From Hespellia stercorisuis DSM 15480 (GTDB lineage: Bacteria > Bacillota > Clostridia > Lachnospirales > Lachnospiraceae), in contig NZ_FQZY01000017.1 in the NCBI RefSeq assembly GCF_900142165.1, positions 12,521 through 76,520 on the forward strand: a stretch of 64,000 bases of DNA, given 5' to 3'. This document shows, in pieces, positions 8,413 through 17,714 of the stretch. A program made the translations under genes and the position numbers. The notes beneath the pieces were generated by a model, which saw nothing but the letters and a program-made list of their open reading frames with translations, had not been told where the DNA came from and did not search any database. Within the stretch, counting starts at the first letter, position 1. Each line of letters begins with the position of its first letter.

Positions 8413-9573
8413 CTATTTTGCACGTTTCTTGGAAACAACATCGAAGATGACAGCCGCAAGAAGTACACAGCCCTTTACTACCTTCTGCCAGTTGGCATCC
8501 ACACCCATGATGGACATACCAAGGTTGATAACGCCCATCAGTGTTGCACCGATGATAACGCCCGGAACCGTACCGGTTCCGCCGTATGCAGAAGCTCCAC
8601 CGATGAAGCAGGAGCCGATGGCATCCATCTCGTAGTTGGTACCCGCCGTCGGGTTCGCTGAATTTAGTCTGGCGATAGTGATCATCGCTGCAACTGCCGC
8701 CAGCATTCCCATGTTGGCATAAGCGAGGAAATATACCTTGTTCGTATTAATACCGGATAACTCTGCCGCCTTCTCGTTGCCGCCCACCGCGTAGAAGTGA
8801 CGTCCGATGGTTGTCTTCGAGGTGATATATGCATAAATCATAATGATCAGTGCAAGCCAGATCAATACAGTCGGAATACCTTTATACTGTGCAAGTCTCC
8901 ACATGAATACCATGATAACCGCACTGATTACCACGCAGCGTCCGACAAACCCGCCCATCGGTTTCAGAGCATAGCCTTTTTTTGCCTTTGCGGCTCTTCC
9001 CGCAAAGGATGCAGCAAGGAATCCCACTGTGGCAATGAGACCAACCACGATACAGGTAATGTTAATGCTGTTCCCGTGGAATACATCTACAATATAGCTG
9101 TTGAACAGTGCCAGATATGACGCCGGCATCGGCGCAAGGGTCAGACCGTTCAGTACCACGTTGGAAAGACCACGGAAAATAAGCATTCCGGCCAGAGTTG
9201 TGATGAATGGAGGAATACGTACATAGGCGATCCAGAAGCCCTGCCATACACCGATGACAATTCCCACCAGGAGCATGACGACCATTGCCATTCCCGGGTT
9301 CCATCCCTTATTTACCATCAGCTGTCCACCGATTGCTCCCACAAAGCAGACAACCGAACCAACGCTAAGGTCGATGTTACCACCAGTCAGAATACAAAGC
9401 AGCATACCGGTTGCAAGCACGAACACGTATGCGTTCTGTGCAATCAGGTTATTGACATTCTGCGGAAGAATCATATTTCCGCCCGTTCTCCATGTAAAAA
9501 ACAGTGTGATGAGAATCAGAGCGATGACCATCGTGTATTTTTTAAAAAATGCTGACATATTTGTTTTATCCAT
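8413..9573 (-). CDS. mmsB: Multiple-monosaccharide ABC transporter permease
   Basis: The membrane channel of a CUT2-type sugar importer (MmsB/GguB group), 386 residues with about ten hydrophobic segments. The family signature GNIDLSVGSVVCFVGAI lies near the first third and the conserved ISGINTNKVYFLAYANMGML region is in the C-terminal half. It starts four bases after the ATPase gene stop, so the two are translationally coupled and should form one complex with two copies of each. The ATPase and binding-protein genes lie immediately upstream. Confidence 0.9.
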   Translation of the reverse strand: MDKTNMSAFFKKYTMVIALILITLFFTWRTGGNMILPQNVNNLIAQNAYVFVLATGMLLCILTGGNIDLSVGSVVCFVGAIGGQLMVNKGWNPGMAMVVMLLVGIVIGVWQGFWIAYVRIPPFITTLAGMLIFRGLSNVVLNGLTLAPMPASYLALFNSYIVDVFHGNSINITCIVVGLIATVGFLAASFAGRAAKAKKGYALKPMGGFVGRCVVISAVIMVFMWRLAQYKGIPTVLIWLALIIMIYAYITSKTTIGRHFYAVGGNEKAAELSGINTNKVYFLAYANMGMLAAVAAMITIARLNSANPTAGTNYEMDAIGSCFIGGASAYGGTGTVPGVIIGATLMGVINLGMSIMGVDANWQKVVKGCVLLAAVIFDVVSKKRAK

Positions 9574-9576
9574 TGT

Positions 9577-11115
9577 CTACTCTCCTTTTCCTGATTTCAA
9601 AATATATGACATGATCTTTTCCTGTGTCGCCTCTTCTGCCATCAGTTCTCCCGCGATCTTCCCCTCATTCATAATGTAGATGCGGTCGGACATTCCCAGA
9701 ACCTCTGGAAGCTCAGAAGAAATCATAATCACAGATTTCCCTTCCGCCACCAGATCATTGATGATACAGTAGATCTCGTACTTTGCACCGACATCGATAC
9801 CACGGGTCGGCTCGTCAAGAATCAGGATATCCGGCTCCGCGAACATCCATTCCGACAAAAGAACCTTCTGCTGATTTCCTCCGCTCAGGTTCCCCACGTT
9901 CTGCTCCACTGTCGGACATTTTGTTTTCAGCTTCTTCCGGTACTCCTCTGCGACAGCGTACTCCTTGTCATGGTCGATCACGTGATGTTTGCTGACGCCC
10001 TTCAGGTTCGCAAGTGTGTTGTTTATTTTTATCGGGTTGGAAAGAATCAGTCCGTTGCCCTTTCTGTCCTCTGTCACATACGCGATCTTATGGTCGATTG
10101 CCTCCCGCACATTATGTAAATGAATCTCTTTTCCGTCCTTGAACAGATGCCCTGAAATACTCGTCCCGTAGCTCTTACCGAAAATGCTCATGGCAAGTTC
10201 TGTTCTTCCGGCACCCATCAGTCCCGAGATTCCCAGCACCTCACCCTTGCGCACGTTGATGGCCACATTGTCCACCACCTTGCGGTCCGTGTAAACAGGA
10301 TGATATACCGTCCAATCCTTCACCTCCAGTGCCACTTCGCCGATGTTCTTATTCTCGCGCTCCGGGAACCGGTCTGTCAGATCTCTTCCTACCATGCCCT
10401 GAATGATGCGGTCCTCTGAGACATCGTCCACCGCTTTGTCCAGCGTCTCGATCGTCGCTCCGTCACGGATTACGGTAATCTTATCTGCAACATATGCGAT
10501 CTCATTTAATTTGTGTGAGATAATGATCGAGGTCATTCCCTGCTGTTTGAACGCCAGAAGCAGATCGAGCAGGGCCTTTGAATCCGCCTCGTTCAGTGAG
10601 GAGGTCGGCTCATCGAGAATCAGGAGTTTGGCGTGCTTGGCAAGTGCCTTCGCGATCTCCACAAGCTGCTGCTTGCCGACTCCGATATCCTTGATCAGTG
10701 TCTGGGAAGATTCTGCCAGACCGACCTGCTTCAGATATTTGTCAGCCTCATCGTAAGTCTTATTCCAGTCGATTGCCATCGGACTTCCCTGTTCATTTCC
10801 AAGGTACATATTCTCGCCGATGGTCATATATGGTACCAGAGCCAGCTCCTGGTGGATGATTACGATTCCTTTCCCCTCGCTGTCTTTGATTTTTCCGAAT
10901 TTACATACTTCCCCTTTGTAGATAATGTCCCCCTCGTAGGATCCATGTGGATAGATTCCGCTGAGAACATTCATCAATGTGGATTTTCCGGCGCCGTTTT
11001 CTCCTACAAGTGCATGGATCTCTCCCGCTTCCACCTGCAGATTGACATTGTCAAGCGCCTTTACTCCCGGGAATGTCTTGGTTATATTTTTCATCTCTAA
11101 TAGTATATCCGCCAA
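9577..11115 (-). CDS. mmsA: Multiple-monosaccharide ABC transporter ATPase
   Basis: A fused double ABC ATPase of 512 residues that powers sugar uptake (MmsA/GguA). The first domain has Walker [10 protein letters not shown], signature-like [14 protein letters not shown] and Walker [12 protein letters not shown]. The second has the degenerate Walker region [12 protein letters not shown] typical of the family, signature LSGGNQQKV and Walker [13 protein letters not shown]. It lies between the binding protein and the permease on one transcript. The substrate range is set by the binding protein, not by this subunit. Confidence 0.93.
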   Translation of the reverse strand: MADILLEMKNITKTFPGVKALDNVNLQVEAGEIHALVGENGAGKSTLMNVLSGIYPHGSYEGDIIYKGEVCKFGKIKDSEGKGIVIIHQELALVPYMTIGENMYLGNEQGSPMAIDWNKTYDEADKYLKQVGLAESSQTLIKDIGVGKQQLVEIAKALAKHAKLLILDEPTSSLNEADSKALLDLLLAFKQQGMTSIIISHKLNEIAYVADKITVIRDGATIETLDKAVDDVSEDRIIQGMVGRDLTDRFPERENKNIGEVALEVKDWTVYHPVYTDRKVVDNVAINVRKGEVLGISGLMGAGRTELAMSIFGKSYGTSISGHLFKDGKEIHLHNVREAIDHKIAYVTEDRKGNGLILSNPIKINNTLANLKGVSKHHVIDHDKEYAVAEEYRKKLKTKCPTVEQNVGNLSGGNQQKVLLSEWMFAEPDILILDEPTRGIDVGAKYEIYCIINDLVAEGKSVIMISSELPEVLGMSDRIYIMNEGKIAGELMAEEATQEKIMSYILKSGKGE

Positions 11116-11199
11116 CTATATCCCTCCCTTTCCGATACTTCTAACTTAATGCAGGCGGGAATTCACCCGCCTGTCAGTCATTTTTTCTATCTGTTGCTA

Positions 11200-12315
11200 T
11201 TATTTCAGATCATCCTCTGCATAGTAACCGGAGTCAATTAAGATTTCTTTGTAGTTGTCTTTTGTAACTACGACTGGCTCACACAGGTATGAAGGAATGA
11301 TGCCTGTACCATTGTCATAAGTCTCATTGTCGTTTGTCTCAGCTTTTCCGCCGCCCATGAGTGCATCTACCATAGCTACTGTCTGTTTTGCAAGATCACG
11401 TGTATCTTTGAAGATGTCCATAGACTGCTTGTCTGCGATCAGGTTCTTTGTGTTTGCAACGTCACAGTCCTGACCTGTGATTACCGGCCATTCGCCATTG
11501 TAGTTTGCTTCCAGTGAGTTTTCAACACCAAGTGATGTAGAATCGTTTGAGCAGAGTACTGCGTCAAGTTTCTTGTCTGCATAGTTTGAAGCGATGATGG
11601 CATCCATTCTTGCCTGTGCCTTCTCTGTTGCCCAGTCTGCTGTTGCTACTTCTGCGAAGTCGACCTGTCCGGACTGTACTACTAATTTTCCATCATCCAC
11701 GTATGGTTTCAGAACGTCCATTGCGCCATTGTAGAAGAATTTTGCATTGTTGTCACCAGGATCGCCTGTGAAGATCTCGATGTTGAATGGGCCTGCTGCG
11801 TTTTTCAAATCAAGTTTTTCTTCTAAGTATTCGCCCTGTTTTGTACCTACCATGTAGTTGTCAAATGTAGCGTAGTATGAAACTGCGTCAGAGTTCATGA
11901 TCAGACGGTCATAAGCGATTACCTGGATTCCTGCGTCCTTTGCTGCCTGGAGTGGAGTTCCGAGTGACTCACCGTCGATAGAAGCGATAACCAGTGCTTC
12001 GCATCCACCGGAAATCATGTTCTCGATCTGGGATACCTGTGTTGCAACTTCGTTGCTTGCGTACTGAAGGTCTACTTCATAGCCAGCTGCCTCCAGCTCT
12101 TTTTTCATGTTCTCGCCGTCCTGATTCCAGCGCTGCAGATCCTTTGTCGGCATTGCCACACCGATCTTTCCGGTTCCAGCCTCTGTCTTCTTCGCTGTGT
12201 CTGCTGTTGAGCCGCCGCTTGATGCAGCCTTGTCTCCGCTGGTACATGCAGCCAATGAGAACATCATTGCCGCTGCAAGTCCGATTGCCACTAATTTTTG
12301 AAATCTTCTTTTCAT
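11200..12315 (-). CDS. chvE: ChvE-type sugar-binding lipoprotein
   Basis: The extracytoplasmic receptor of the MmsAB importer, 371 residues. The N-terminus has a charged start, hydrophobic core and lipobox LAAC with the lipid Cys at about residue 24, then a Ser/Gly/Thr-rich linker. The periplasmic-binding-protein fold follows, with GKIGVAMPTKDLQRWNQDGE, the hinge VIAYDRLI and TGQDCDVAN. The VAMPT..LQRW opening is typical of ChvE-like proteins that bind several aldoses. The AGGAGGG ribosome site is strong. A cre-like site and a GGACATG dyad lie upstream, marking the operon head. Confidence 0.9.
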   Translation of the reverse strand: MKRRFQKLVAIGLAAAMMFSLAACTSGDKAASSGGSTADTAKKTEAGTGKIGVAMPTKDLQRWNQDGENMKKELEAAGYEVDLQYASNEVATQVSQIENMISGGCEALVIASIDGESLGTPLQAAKDAGIQVIAYDRLIMNSDAVSYYATFDNYMVGTKQGEYLEEKLDLKNAAGPFNIEIFTGDPGDNNAKFFYNGAMDVLKPYVDDGKLVVQSGQVDFAEVATADWATEKAQARMDAIIASNYADKKLDAVLCSNDSTSLGVENSLEANYNGEWPVITGQDCDVANTKNLIADKQSMDIFKDTRDLAKQTVAMVDALMGGGKAETNDNETYDNGTGIIPSYLCEPVVVTKDNYKEILIDSGYYAEDDLK

Positions 12316-12342
12316 AAAAAAACCCTCCTGTATAGTGTATTT

Positions 12343-12356
12343 TGCAATCGCTTTCG
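12343..12356 (-). promoter_or_regulatory. Candidate CcpA cre site upstream of chvE
   Basis: On the minus strand CGAAAGCGATTGCA matches 13 of 14 positions of the Gram-positive cre consensus TGNAARCGNWWNCA. It sits about 30 bases upstream of the chvE start, downstream of a TATAGT -10-like box, where a bound repressor would block elongation. The wider TTGC..GCAA symmetry would also suit another LacI-family protein. Confidence 0.6.
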
Positions 12357-12394
12357 CAATTACTTGTTGAAACTACTATATCACGAGGGTAACA

Positions 12395-12413
12395 GGACAT
12401 GTTTGTCATGTCC
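12395..12413. promoter_or_regulatory. GGACATG-N5-CATGTCC operator
   Basis: A perfect 7-bp dyad with a 5-base spacer, about 80 bases upstream of chvE and upstream of its -10-like box. It is in the right place for an activator site, for example for the AraC or YesN-type regulators encoded upstream. I did not find a second copy in the window. Confidence 0.55.
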
Positions 12414-12489
12414 CGCACAATTTTATGAGGATTCTTTCATCCTGTTTTTTATTAGCACATTTTTGTTTTTTTGTCATATCAAAAGAATG

Positions 12490-13533
12490 CTACTCCACAT
12501 TCAGATATACCTCATCGCGGAGATGAAAGCCCGAGTCGACGATCACCTCGTCCATATTTTCCCGGGTCACCGCAATCGGATCCAGGCCATAATACGGTAT
12601 CTCCGCCACCTGATTATCCCTGGTATCCTTCACGGACTTGATCGTCCCTTTGTCCGCCAGCTGCACCGCGAACTCTGCCGCCATCCTCGCAAGTTCTCCG
12701 ATGGGCTTGAAACCGGTCATGGCCTGGGTTCCCTCCACAATCCTCTGGCAGGCCTCCAAGTCCGCATCCTGACCGGTCACGACTACTTTCCCCGCCAGCT
12801 GCTGCTCGCTGAGCACCTGAATGGCAAAACCGGCCAGCCCGTCATTTCCGCACATCAAGCCGTCGATCTGGTCCGTCTGGCTCAAAGCCTCCCGCATGGC
12901 CTGCGTTCCATATTCCGAAGTCCATGCCTCCACGTGCGTCTTATACACTACCTTCAGATTGCTGTCAGCGATCGCCGTCTCGAATCCGTGCGCCAGCCAC
13001 ATGCAGTTGGTGTCCATCTCCGGTCCGCAGATCATCACCACATTGCCGCCCTCCGGCAGCTTCTCCACCATGATCCGGCCCATCTCTTCTCCCACCTTCT
13101 CACTGTCGACCGTGATGTACAAATCGGTTTTCGCATTCTGGATCATGCGGTCATAGGAAATCACTTCGATTCCATGATTTCTCGCATTCTCCACTTCCTC
13201 TCCCAGTTCATAGCAGTCCACCGGAATCACCACGATCACATCCACCTTGTCCTGCACGAACCGGTTGATCTGTTCCTTCTGCTTCTCCACATCCCCGTTG
13301 GCGTTCTGCACATTCACCTCTGCCCCCATCTTCTGGGCTGTGGCAACGAACACATCGCGGTCCTTCAGCCACCGCTCCAGCACAAAGGTGTCAAAGGTGA
13401 TCCCGATCTGTGTCTTTTGAAGTGCTGACTCCGCGGTGGTCTTCTCCTGCGGCTCGGTCTTGGCACAGCCCGCAGCAAACACAAAAACAGCACTGAGCAG
13501 TACGCAGAGCATGCGCACACGTTTCTTACTCAT
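12490..13533 (-). CDS. XylF-like sugar-binding lipoprotein
   Basis: A 347-residue extracellular sugar-binding protein with a signal peptide and lipobox (FAAGC, Cys near residue 23). The fold is the type I periplasmic binding protein of the XylF group: QIGITFDTFVLERWLKDRD, VDVIVVIPVD, ISYDRMI, CGNDGLAGFAIQ and VVTGQDADLEACQRI. The gene overlaps the end of the YesN-type regulator by eight bases, so it belongs with the two-component system. It may present sugar to the sensor, or serve as a second receptor for the MmsAB importer. It is separate from ChvE in sequence, which argues for two different ligands. Confidence 0.82.
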   Translation of the reverse strand: MSKKRVRMLCVLLSAVFVFAAGCAKTEPQEKTTAESALQKTQIGITFDTFVLERWLKDRDVFVATAQKMGAEVNVQNANGDVEKQKEQINRFVQDKVDVIVVIPVDCYELGEEVENARNHGIEVISYDRMIQNAKTDLYITVDSEKVGEEMGRIMVEKLPEGGNVVMICGPEMDTNCMWLAHGFETAIADSNLKVVYKTHVEAWTSEYGTQAMREALSQTDQIDGLMCGNDGLAGFAIQVLSEQQLAGKVVVTGQDADLEACQRIVEGTQAMTGFKPIGELARMAAEFAVQLADKGTIKSVKDTRDNQVAEIPYYGLDPIAVTRENMDEVIVDSGFHLRDEVYLNVE

Positions 13534-15127
13534 AATTTATTTCCTCCCTGAACTCAGAGGGGGTCTTCCCCACACTCTTTTTAAACAGCCTGCTGAAATA
13601 ATTCGGATCGCTGTAGCCCACCTCGACGCAGATGGATTTGATGCTGTTCTCCGGATTCATCAGCAGCTTCTTCGCCTCCTCGATTCTTGTTTTCGTCACA
13701 TACTCTATGTAGTTGCCCCCGGTCTCCTCCTTGAACAATTTGCTGAAATAGTAGGGGCTGATGTTGACCTCCCGCGAGATTTCATCCAGAGACAATTCAC
13801 TCGCATAATGCTCTGTGATATATTCTTTCGCTTTCTCCACGATACTTGTATTTTTTTCTTTCTGCTTGCTCTTGACGTTGCTGCACGCCCGGAGCATCTT
13901 CGTCATGAACCACGTCATGAGACTCTCATAGGAATCGCACTCCAGCACCTCCTCCAGGAATCCGTCCCGGCCACGGAACTTGTACACCATCCCGCCATGC
14001 CGGTATGCCTGCTCCTCTGCACGCAGCACAAACTCCACGGCCTTGAGCCTTACATTGTTGTCCAGCTCCGGCGTATTCTGCTCCATCCACACCACGAACT
14101 TCTCACACTGTACTCTCAGCACATCCGCATTGCCCTTCCCGAGCGATTCGAAAATAAGCTCCTCCACTTCCAGCGGATACTCCGTCTCATAGCTGCATCC
14201 GGCCGGAATATCCCGGATATGGGTCACCTTTCCGATACTCTGGCGCACTGCCGCCACTGCCTCCCGGTAGGATTCGCCGATCTTTGTCATGGGCTTGAGC
14301 GAACCGATCCCCATCTTGAACTTCAGGCTGATCCGCTGTTCCAGTTTCCGGATCATTCCTCTGGCCGTCTCAATGACCTTCACGCGGTCATCATATTCCA
14401 GCACCGTCTGCTCCGTGGGCACACAGATCATCACCTTGTTCGACATGGGTGCCCCGATGACGCAGTCCAGAAACTCCTTCACGATCTCGCGAAATTCCTG
14501 ATAATACTTCTGCATCTTCACGTTGGAGCCCACCGGTTTCGTCATGCTGCCCTCTCTCCGGTCATCGCCGAACTCGACCACGATCATGTAGCCATGCTTT
14601 CCCTGAATATCCAGCAGATTCTCGTATCCGGTCTCCTCAAAGCACCCCTCATCCTGCAGGATCACGTTGTAGATAAATCCGTTCTCGATCATGGGGATTA
14701 CTGTCTCCAGCTTCTCCCGCACCTCCAGCTCCTGGCTTTTCTTTTTCTTGTGCTCCTCCACCACATTCATTGCACGGCGCAGCACCTCCACCACCTTATC
14801 CCGGCTGATGGGTTTTGTCAGAAACTCCAGCACCCCCAGGTCGATGGATTCTTTGGCATAACAAAATTTGTCGTACGCCGTAAGCACAATGAACTGCATG
14901 TTCGGATTCTCCCGTTTCATCTCCTTCATAGCTTCGATCCCGTTGATCCCCGGCATCTGAATATCCATGAACGCCACGTCCGGGCGGACACTCTGGGTGA
15001 GCTCGATCGCCTCGCGCCCGCTCTTTGCCTCCGACACCCGGCACTCCTCCCCGAACGCTTTGTTCATAATAAACCGCAGCGACTGCCGCACGATTCCCTC
15101 ATCATCACATACCAGTACTTTGATCAT
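13526..15127 (-). CDS. YesN-type response regulator with AraC output
   Basis: A 533-residue transcription factor. The N-terminal receiver (1-120) has the acidic pair Asp8-Asp9, phospho-acceptor Asp55 in FMDIQMPG and Lys in EFLTKPIS. A long middle region (about 130-420) is typical of YesN proteins. The C-terminal AraC-type double helix-turn-helix covers about 430-530, with LSLDEISREVNISPYYFSKL and CVEVGYSDPNYFSRLFKK. It should be phosphorylated by the YesM-type kinase upstream, whose gene overlaps its start by 23 bases. Likely targets are the chvE-mmsAB and isomerase genes downstream. Confidence 0.92.
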   Translation of the reverse strand: MIKVLVCDDEGIVRQSLRFIMNKAFGEECRVSEAKSGREAIELTQSVRPDVAFMDIQMPGINGIEAMKEMKRENPNMQFIVLTAYDKFCYAKESIDLGVLEFLTKPISRDKVVEVLRRAMNVVEEHKKKKSQELEVREKLETVIPMIENGFIYNVILQDEGCFEETGYENLLDIQGKHGYMIVVEFGDDRREGSMTKPVGSNVKMQKYYQEFREIVKEFLDCVIGAPMSNKVMICVPTEQTVLEYDDRVKVIETARGMIRKLEQRISLKFKMGIGSLKPMTKIGESYREAVAAVRQSIGKVTHIRDIPAGCSYETEYPLEVEELIFESLGKGNADVLRVQCEKFVVWMEQNTPELDNNVRLKAVEFVLRAEEQAYRHGGMVYKFRGRDGFLEEVLECDSYESLMTWFMTKMLRACSNVKSKQKEKNTSIVEKAKEYITEHYASELSLDEISREVNISPYYFSKLFKEETGGNYIEYVTKTRIEEAKKLLMNPENSIKSICVEVGYSDPNYFSRLFKKSVGKTPSEFREEINYE

Positions 15128-16643
15128 CTGCGCTGCTCTCCTCCTTTTGTTCTGTCTGTGTGGCGGGAATAAATATCTTCACCGTTGTCCCCACGCCATC
15201 TGTTCCTTTTTCTATTGTAAATACTTTCTCTCTCCCAAAGGAGCGCTTCAGGCGACTGATCACATTGCTGAGTCCGATGCCGCCCTCCGGGCTGTCCGAC
15301 TGTGCCTGCTGCGCCTCCGCTCTGCTCGTCATGAGCATCTCAATGGTCTCGTCTGCAATTCCGGCTCCATTGTCGCTCACCTCCACGCAGACATCGCCCT
15401 CCTGTGCATACACGGACAGAAGGATTCTTCCATCGCCCTCCATTCCCCGGATGCCATGGTTTACCGCGTTCTCCACGATGGGCTGCAGAATCATGCCCGG
15501 CATGGTGACCTGAACCAGCTTTTCATTCACTCTCTTCTCGAAATGAATGTCGCCCGCGAACCGCACATTCAGAATATAGATGTAGCTGTCCACCAGCTCC
15601 AGTTCTTCGGCCAGTGTGGTCTCCTGTCCAGTCTTTCGCACATTATAACGGAAAAAGTCCGCCATATTCTCAATGAAAATGCAGGTTTTCTCCGCCCCCT
15701 CCATCATGGCAAGCTGTGCCCCCGCATTCAGCGTGTTGAACAGGAAATGAGGGTTGATCTGGGACTGGAGATAGCGCAGCTGTGCCTCATTTAAGTCGTT
15801 CTTCATGCTCAGTTCATTTTCAATGTGCTCCGCCTCCCTCTGATAATTTTCCATAATACGGGCGATAAAGTCCCGGATGCTGTCCATCATCTTGTTGCAG
15901 GCTTTTGCCACAATGGCGACCTCATCGCCGGTCTCCACAATAGGAAATCCTACGTCTATGCTCCCGCACGCGATTTCATTGGCCGATTTTGCAAGCTCCT
16001 CCAGCGGTTTCGTGATGCTCCGGGTGATGAACGTCATCCAGAGTATGGCCACCGTCATCGCGGCTGTCAGCAGAACGAGCGCGCTGACCATTAGTGAATT
16101 GAGGCTCCCACGGAGCACCGTATACTTTTTTGAATTTTGCTGAAAGTTATCCGCATTCAGCGTATCGATCGATGACCGCAGATATTGGTAGAGCTTCTGG
16201 CTCTCTGCATACCCTTCTTTATATTTTGAGACATTTCGTCCCCGCTTCGCCTGCACCGCCCCATCCGTCTTGCCCAGGTAGGTATTCGATATATTATAGA
16301 TATTCTTCTCCAGCAGGGCGCCCTGACTGCCGGTGATCTCCGTGTTGAACCCACTGTAGAGATCCTGATAGCTCTGCTCGTACACATAATATTGCTCCAG
16401 AGCGGCAGAGCTTTTCGTCTCCAGATACTGGTACAGAGACTGCTGCACCCCATCCAGACTCGCCATCAGCTTATTCAGTTCCAGATTGCTGCTGTACACG
16501 CCATCCACCTGGCCGATGGTCTGCCGCAGATTAAAATATACGATTCCGTTGACCAGGACCAGCAGGATGCACACTCCCAAAAAGGAGGCGCTCAGCTTGT
16601 ATCGAAGAGACATGTTGTGAAATCTTCTTTTCAGTTTTCTCAT
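15105..16643 (-). CDS. YesM-type sensor histidine kinase
   Basis: A 512-residue membrane kinase of the LytS/YesM class. A transmembrane segment near 14-33 and another near 190-215 flank an extracellular domain rich in Tyr and Gln. A HAMP domain follows (RSITKPLEELAKSANEIACG). The his-kinase region has the class motif QINPHFLFNTLNAGAQL, where the His is phosphorylated, then an HATPase with VENAVNHGI and VSDNGAGI. It overlaps the response regulator gene and starts three bases after the membrane-anchored sugar-binding gene, forming a sensing trio like the XylFII/LytS/YesN arrangement known from clostridia. Confidence 0.92.
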   Translation of the reverse strand: MRKLKRRFHNMSLRYKLSASFLGVCILLVLVNGIVYFNLRQTIGQVDGVYSSNLELNKLMASLDGVQQSLYQYLETKSSAALEQYYVYEQSYQDLYSGFNTEITGSQGALLEKNIYNISNTYLGKTDGAVQAKRGRNVSKYKEGYAESQKLYQYLRSSIDTLNADNFQQNSKKYTVLRGSLNSLMVSALVLLTAAMTVAILWMTFITRSITKPLEELAKSANEIACGSIDVGFPIVETGDEVAIVAKACNKMMDSIRDFIARIMENYQREAEHIENELSMKNDLNEAQLRYLQSQINPHFLFNTLNAGAQLAMMEGAEKTCIFIENMADFFRYNVRKTGQETTLAEELELVDSYIYILNVRFAGDIHFEKRVNEKLVQVTMPGMILQPIVENAVNHGIRGMEGDGRILLSVYAQEGDVCVEVSDNGAGIADETIEMLMTSRAEAQQAQSDSPEGGIGLSNVISRLKRSFGREKVFTIEKGTDGVGTTVKIFIPATQTEQKEESSADDQSTGM

Positions 16644-16646
16644 AAG

Positions 16647-17714
16647 CTAGTCGCCCCCGTCTTTATTCTGTTCCAGATACGTTCCCACGTTGTCCTTTGT
16701 GATCATTTTGATCTCCACGGTCTCGTATTCGCTGACGTAACCCTTTAGCAGAAATTTATTCAGACTGGACACACAGGTCTCTCCCAGAGCAGCCGCATCC
16801 ACATCCACCGAGGAGCGGATGGTTCCGTTCTGGATTCCCGACAGAACCTCCGGCGCCGAGTAATAACCGATCACTTCGATCTCTCCCGCCAGATTGTACT
16901 CGACGATCGTCTGGCTGCAGCTGATGGTATCCACACTGCTGAGGCAGACCACCACATCCGGTCTCGTGTTATGGTTGACCACAATATTACGAATCTGCTC
17001 CTGGGACTCAAAGTCTTCACTTTTATCCAGATCCAGGCTGGTCACCTGAACGGAGTTCAGTGAGCGTGATATGGTCTCCCGAATGCTGGAATAAATCAGC
17101 GTGACACCGGAGTCCTCATTGGAGGAATCCGTCAGGATCACCACCTTCGGTTCCCCTTCCGAATAATCCGTACTTCCGTTTTTTTTCTGCAGCGCATCCA
17201 CCACCTGGTTTCCGTACATTTCTCCCAGCGCGTAGGTGTTGATCCCGACGAAGGTCTTTCGCTTGCTGTCCGCCACGTCGTGCATCATCGTCACCACCGT
17301 GATATTCTCCGCCTCCGCCCGGTCGATCAGCTCTTTCATCTCCGCGGACTGGTTTCCCTCCACGATGATCCCGTCCACTTTCGCTGCGATTGCCATCTCC
17401 ATCAGATCTTCCGTGGAATAATCCTCCGACACCGCCGCCCCGAAATCCTCCACGTAAGCACCGGACTTTTCCCCTTCTTTTCTGGCTCCTTCATAAAGTG
17501 ACTTCCAGAAATCATCATCCACACCCGAATGGATCATCACCAGATGATATTCATATTTCTTCCCGGTTCCCGACACTTCCGGGCTCTCCACGTGGAGTGT
17601 GATTCTAATGGCATATACCGCCATTCCGATTGCCAGAATCAGTATTCCCGCACAAACCAGAAGCATCGCCCTGATTTTTTTGCTTTTTCCACTCATCTTC
17701 CTCCAACCTCTCAT
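16647..17714 (-). CDS. Membrane-anchored sugar-binding sensor protein
   Basis: A 355-residue type I periplasmic-binding-protein fold with an N-terminal hydrophobic helix (about 14-35, LLVCAGILILAIGMAVYAI) and no lipobox Cys, so it is probably anchored by an uncleaved helix. Binding-lobe signatures include VDGIIVEGN, VVTMMHDVADSKRKTFVGIN and IEVIGYYSAPEVL. It lies directly before the YesM kinase, with its ATG overlapping the AraC stop codon (ATGA). This fits an accessory sensor that binds sugar outside and touches the kinase, not a transport receptor. The ligand is unknown. Confidence 0.82.
   Translation of the reverse strand: MRGWRKMSGKSKKIRAMLLVCAGILILAIGMAVYAIRITLHVESPEVSGTGKKYEYHLVMIHSGVDDDFWKSLYEGARKEGEKSGAYVEDFGAAVSEDYSTEDLMEMAIAAKVDGIIVEGNQSAEMKELIDRAEAENITVVTMMHDVADSKRKTFVGINTYALGEMYGNQVVDALQKKNGSTDYSEGEPKVVILTDSSNEDSGVTLIYSSIRETISRSLNSVQVTSLDLDKSEDFESQEQIRNIVVNHNTRPDVVVCLSSVDTISCSQTIVEYNLAGEIEVIGYYSAPEVLSGIQNGTIRSSVDVDAAALGETCVSSLNKFLLKGYVSEYETVEIKMITKDNVGTYLEQNKDGGD

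Noticed and set aside
13436-15172. A 578-codon plus-strand open frame
   Set aside because: It lies opposite the YesN-type regulator, has a His/Leu-heavy composition without any domain, and no ribosome site. It is an antisense shadow. The same holds for plus-strand frames at 18960-20243, 12298-13428, 5856-6755 and 283-1356.
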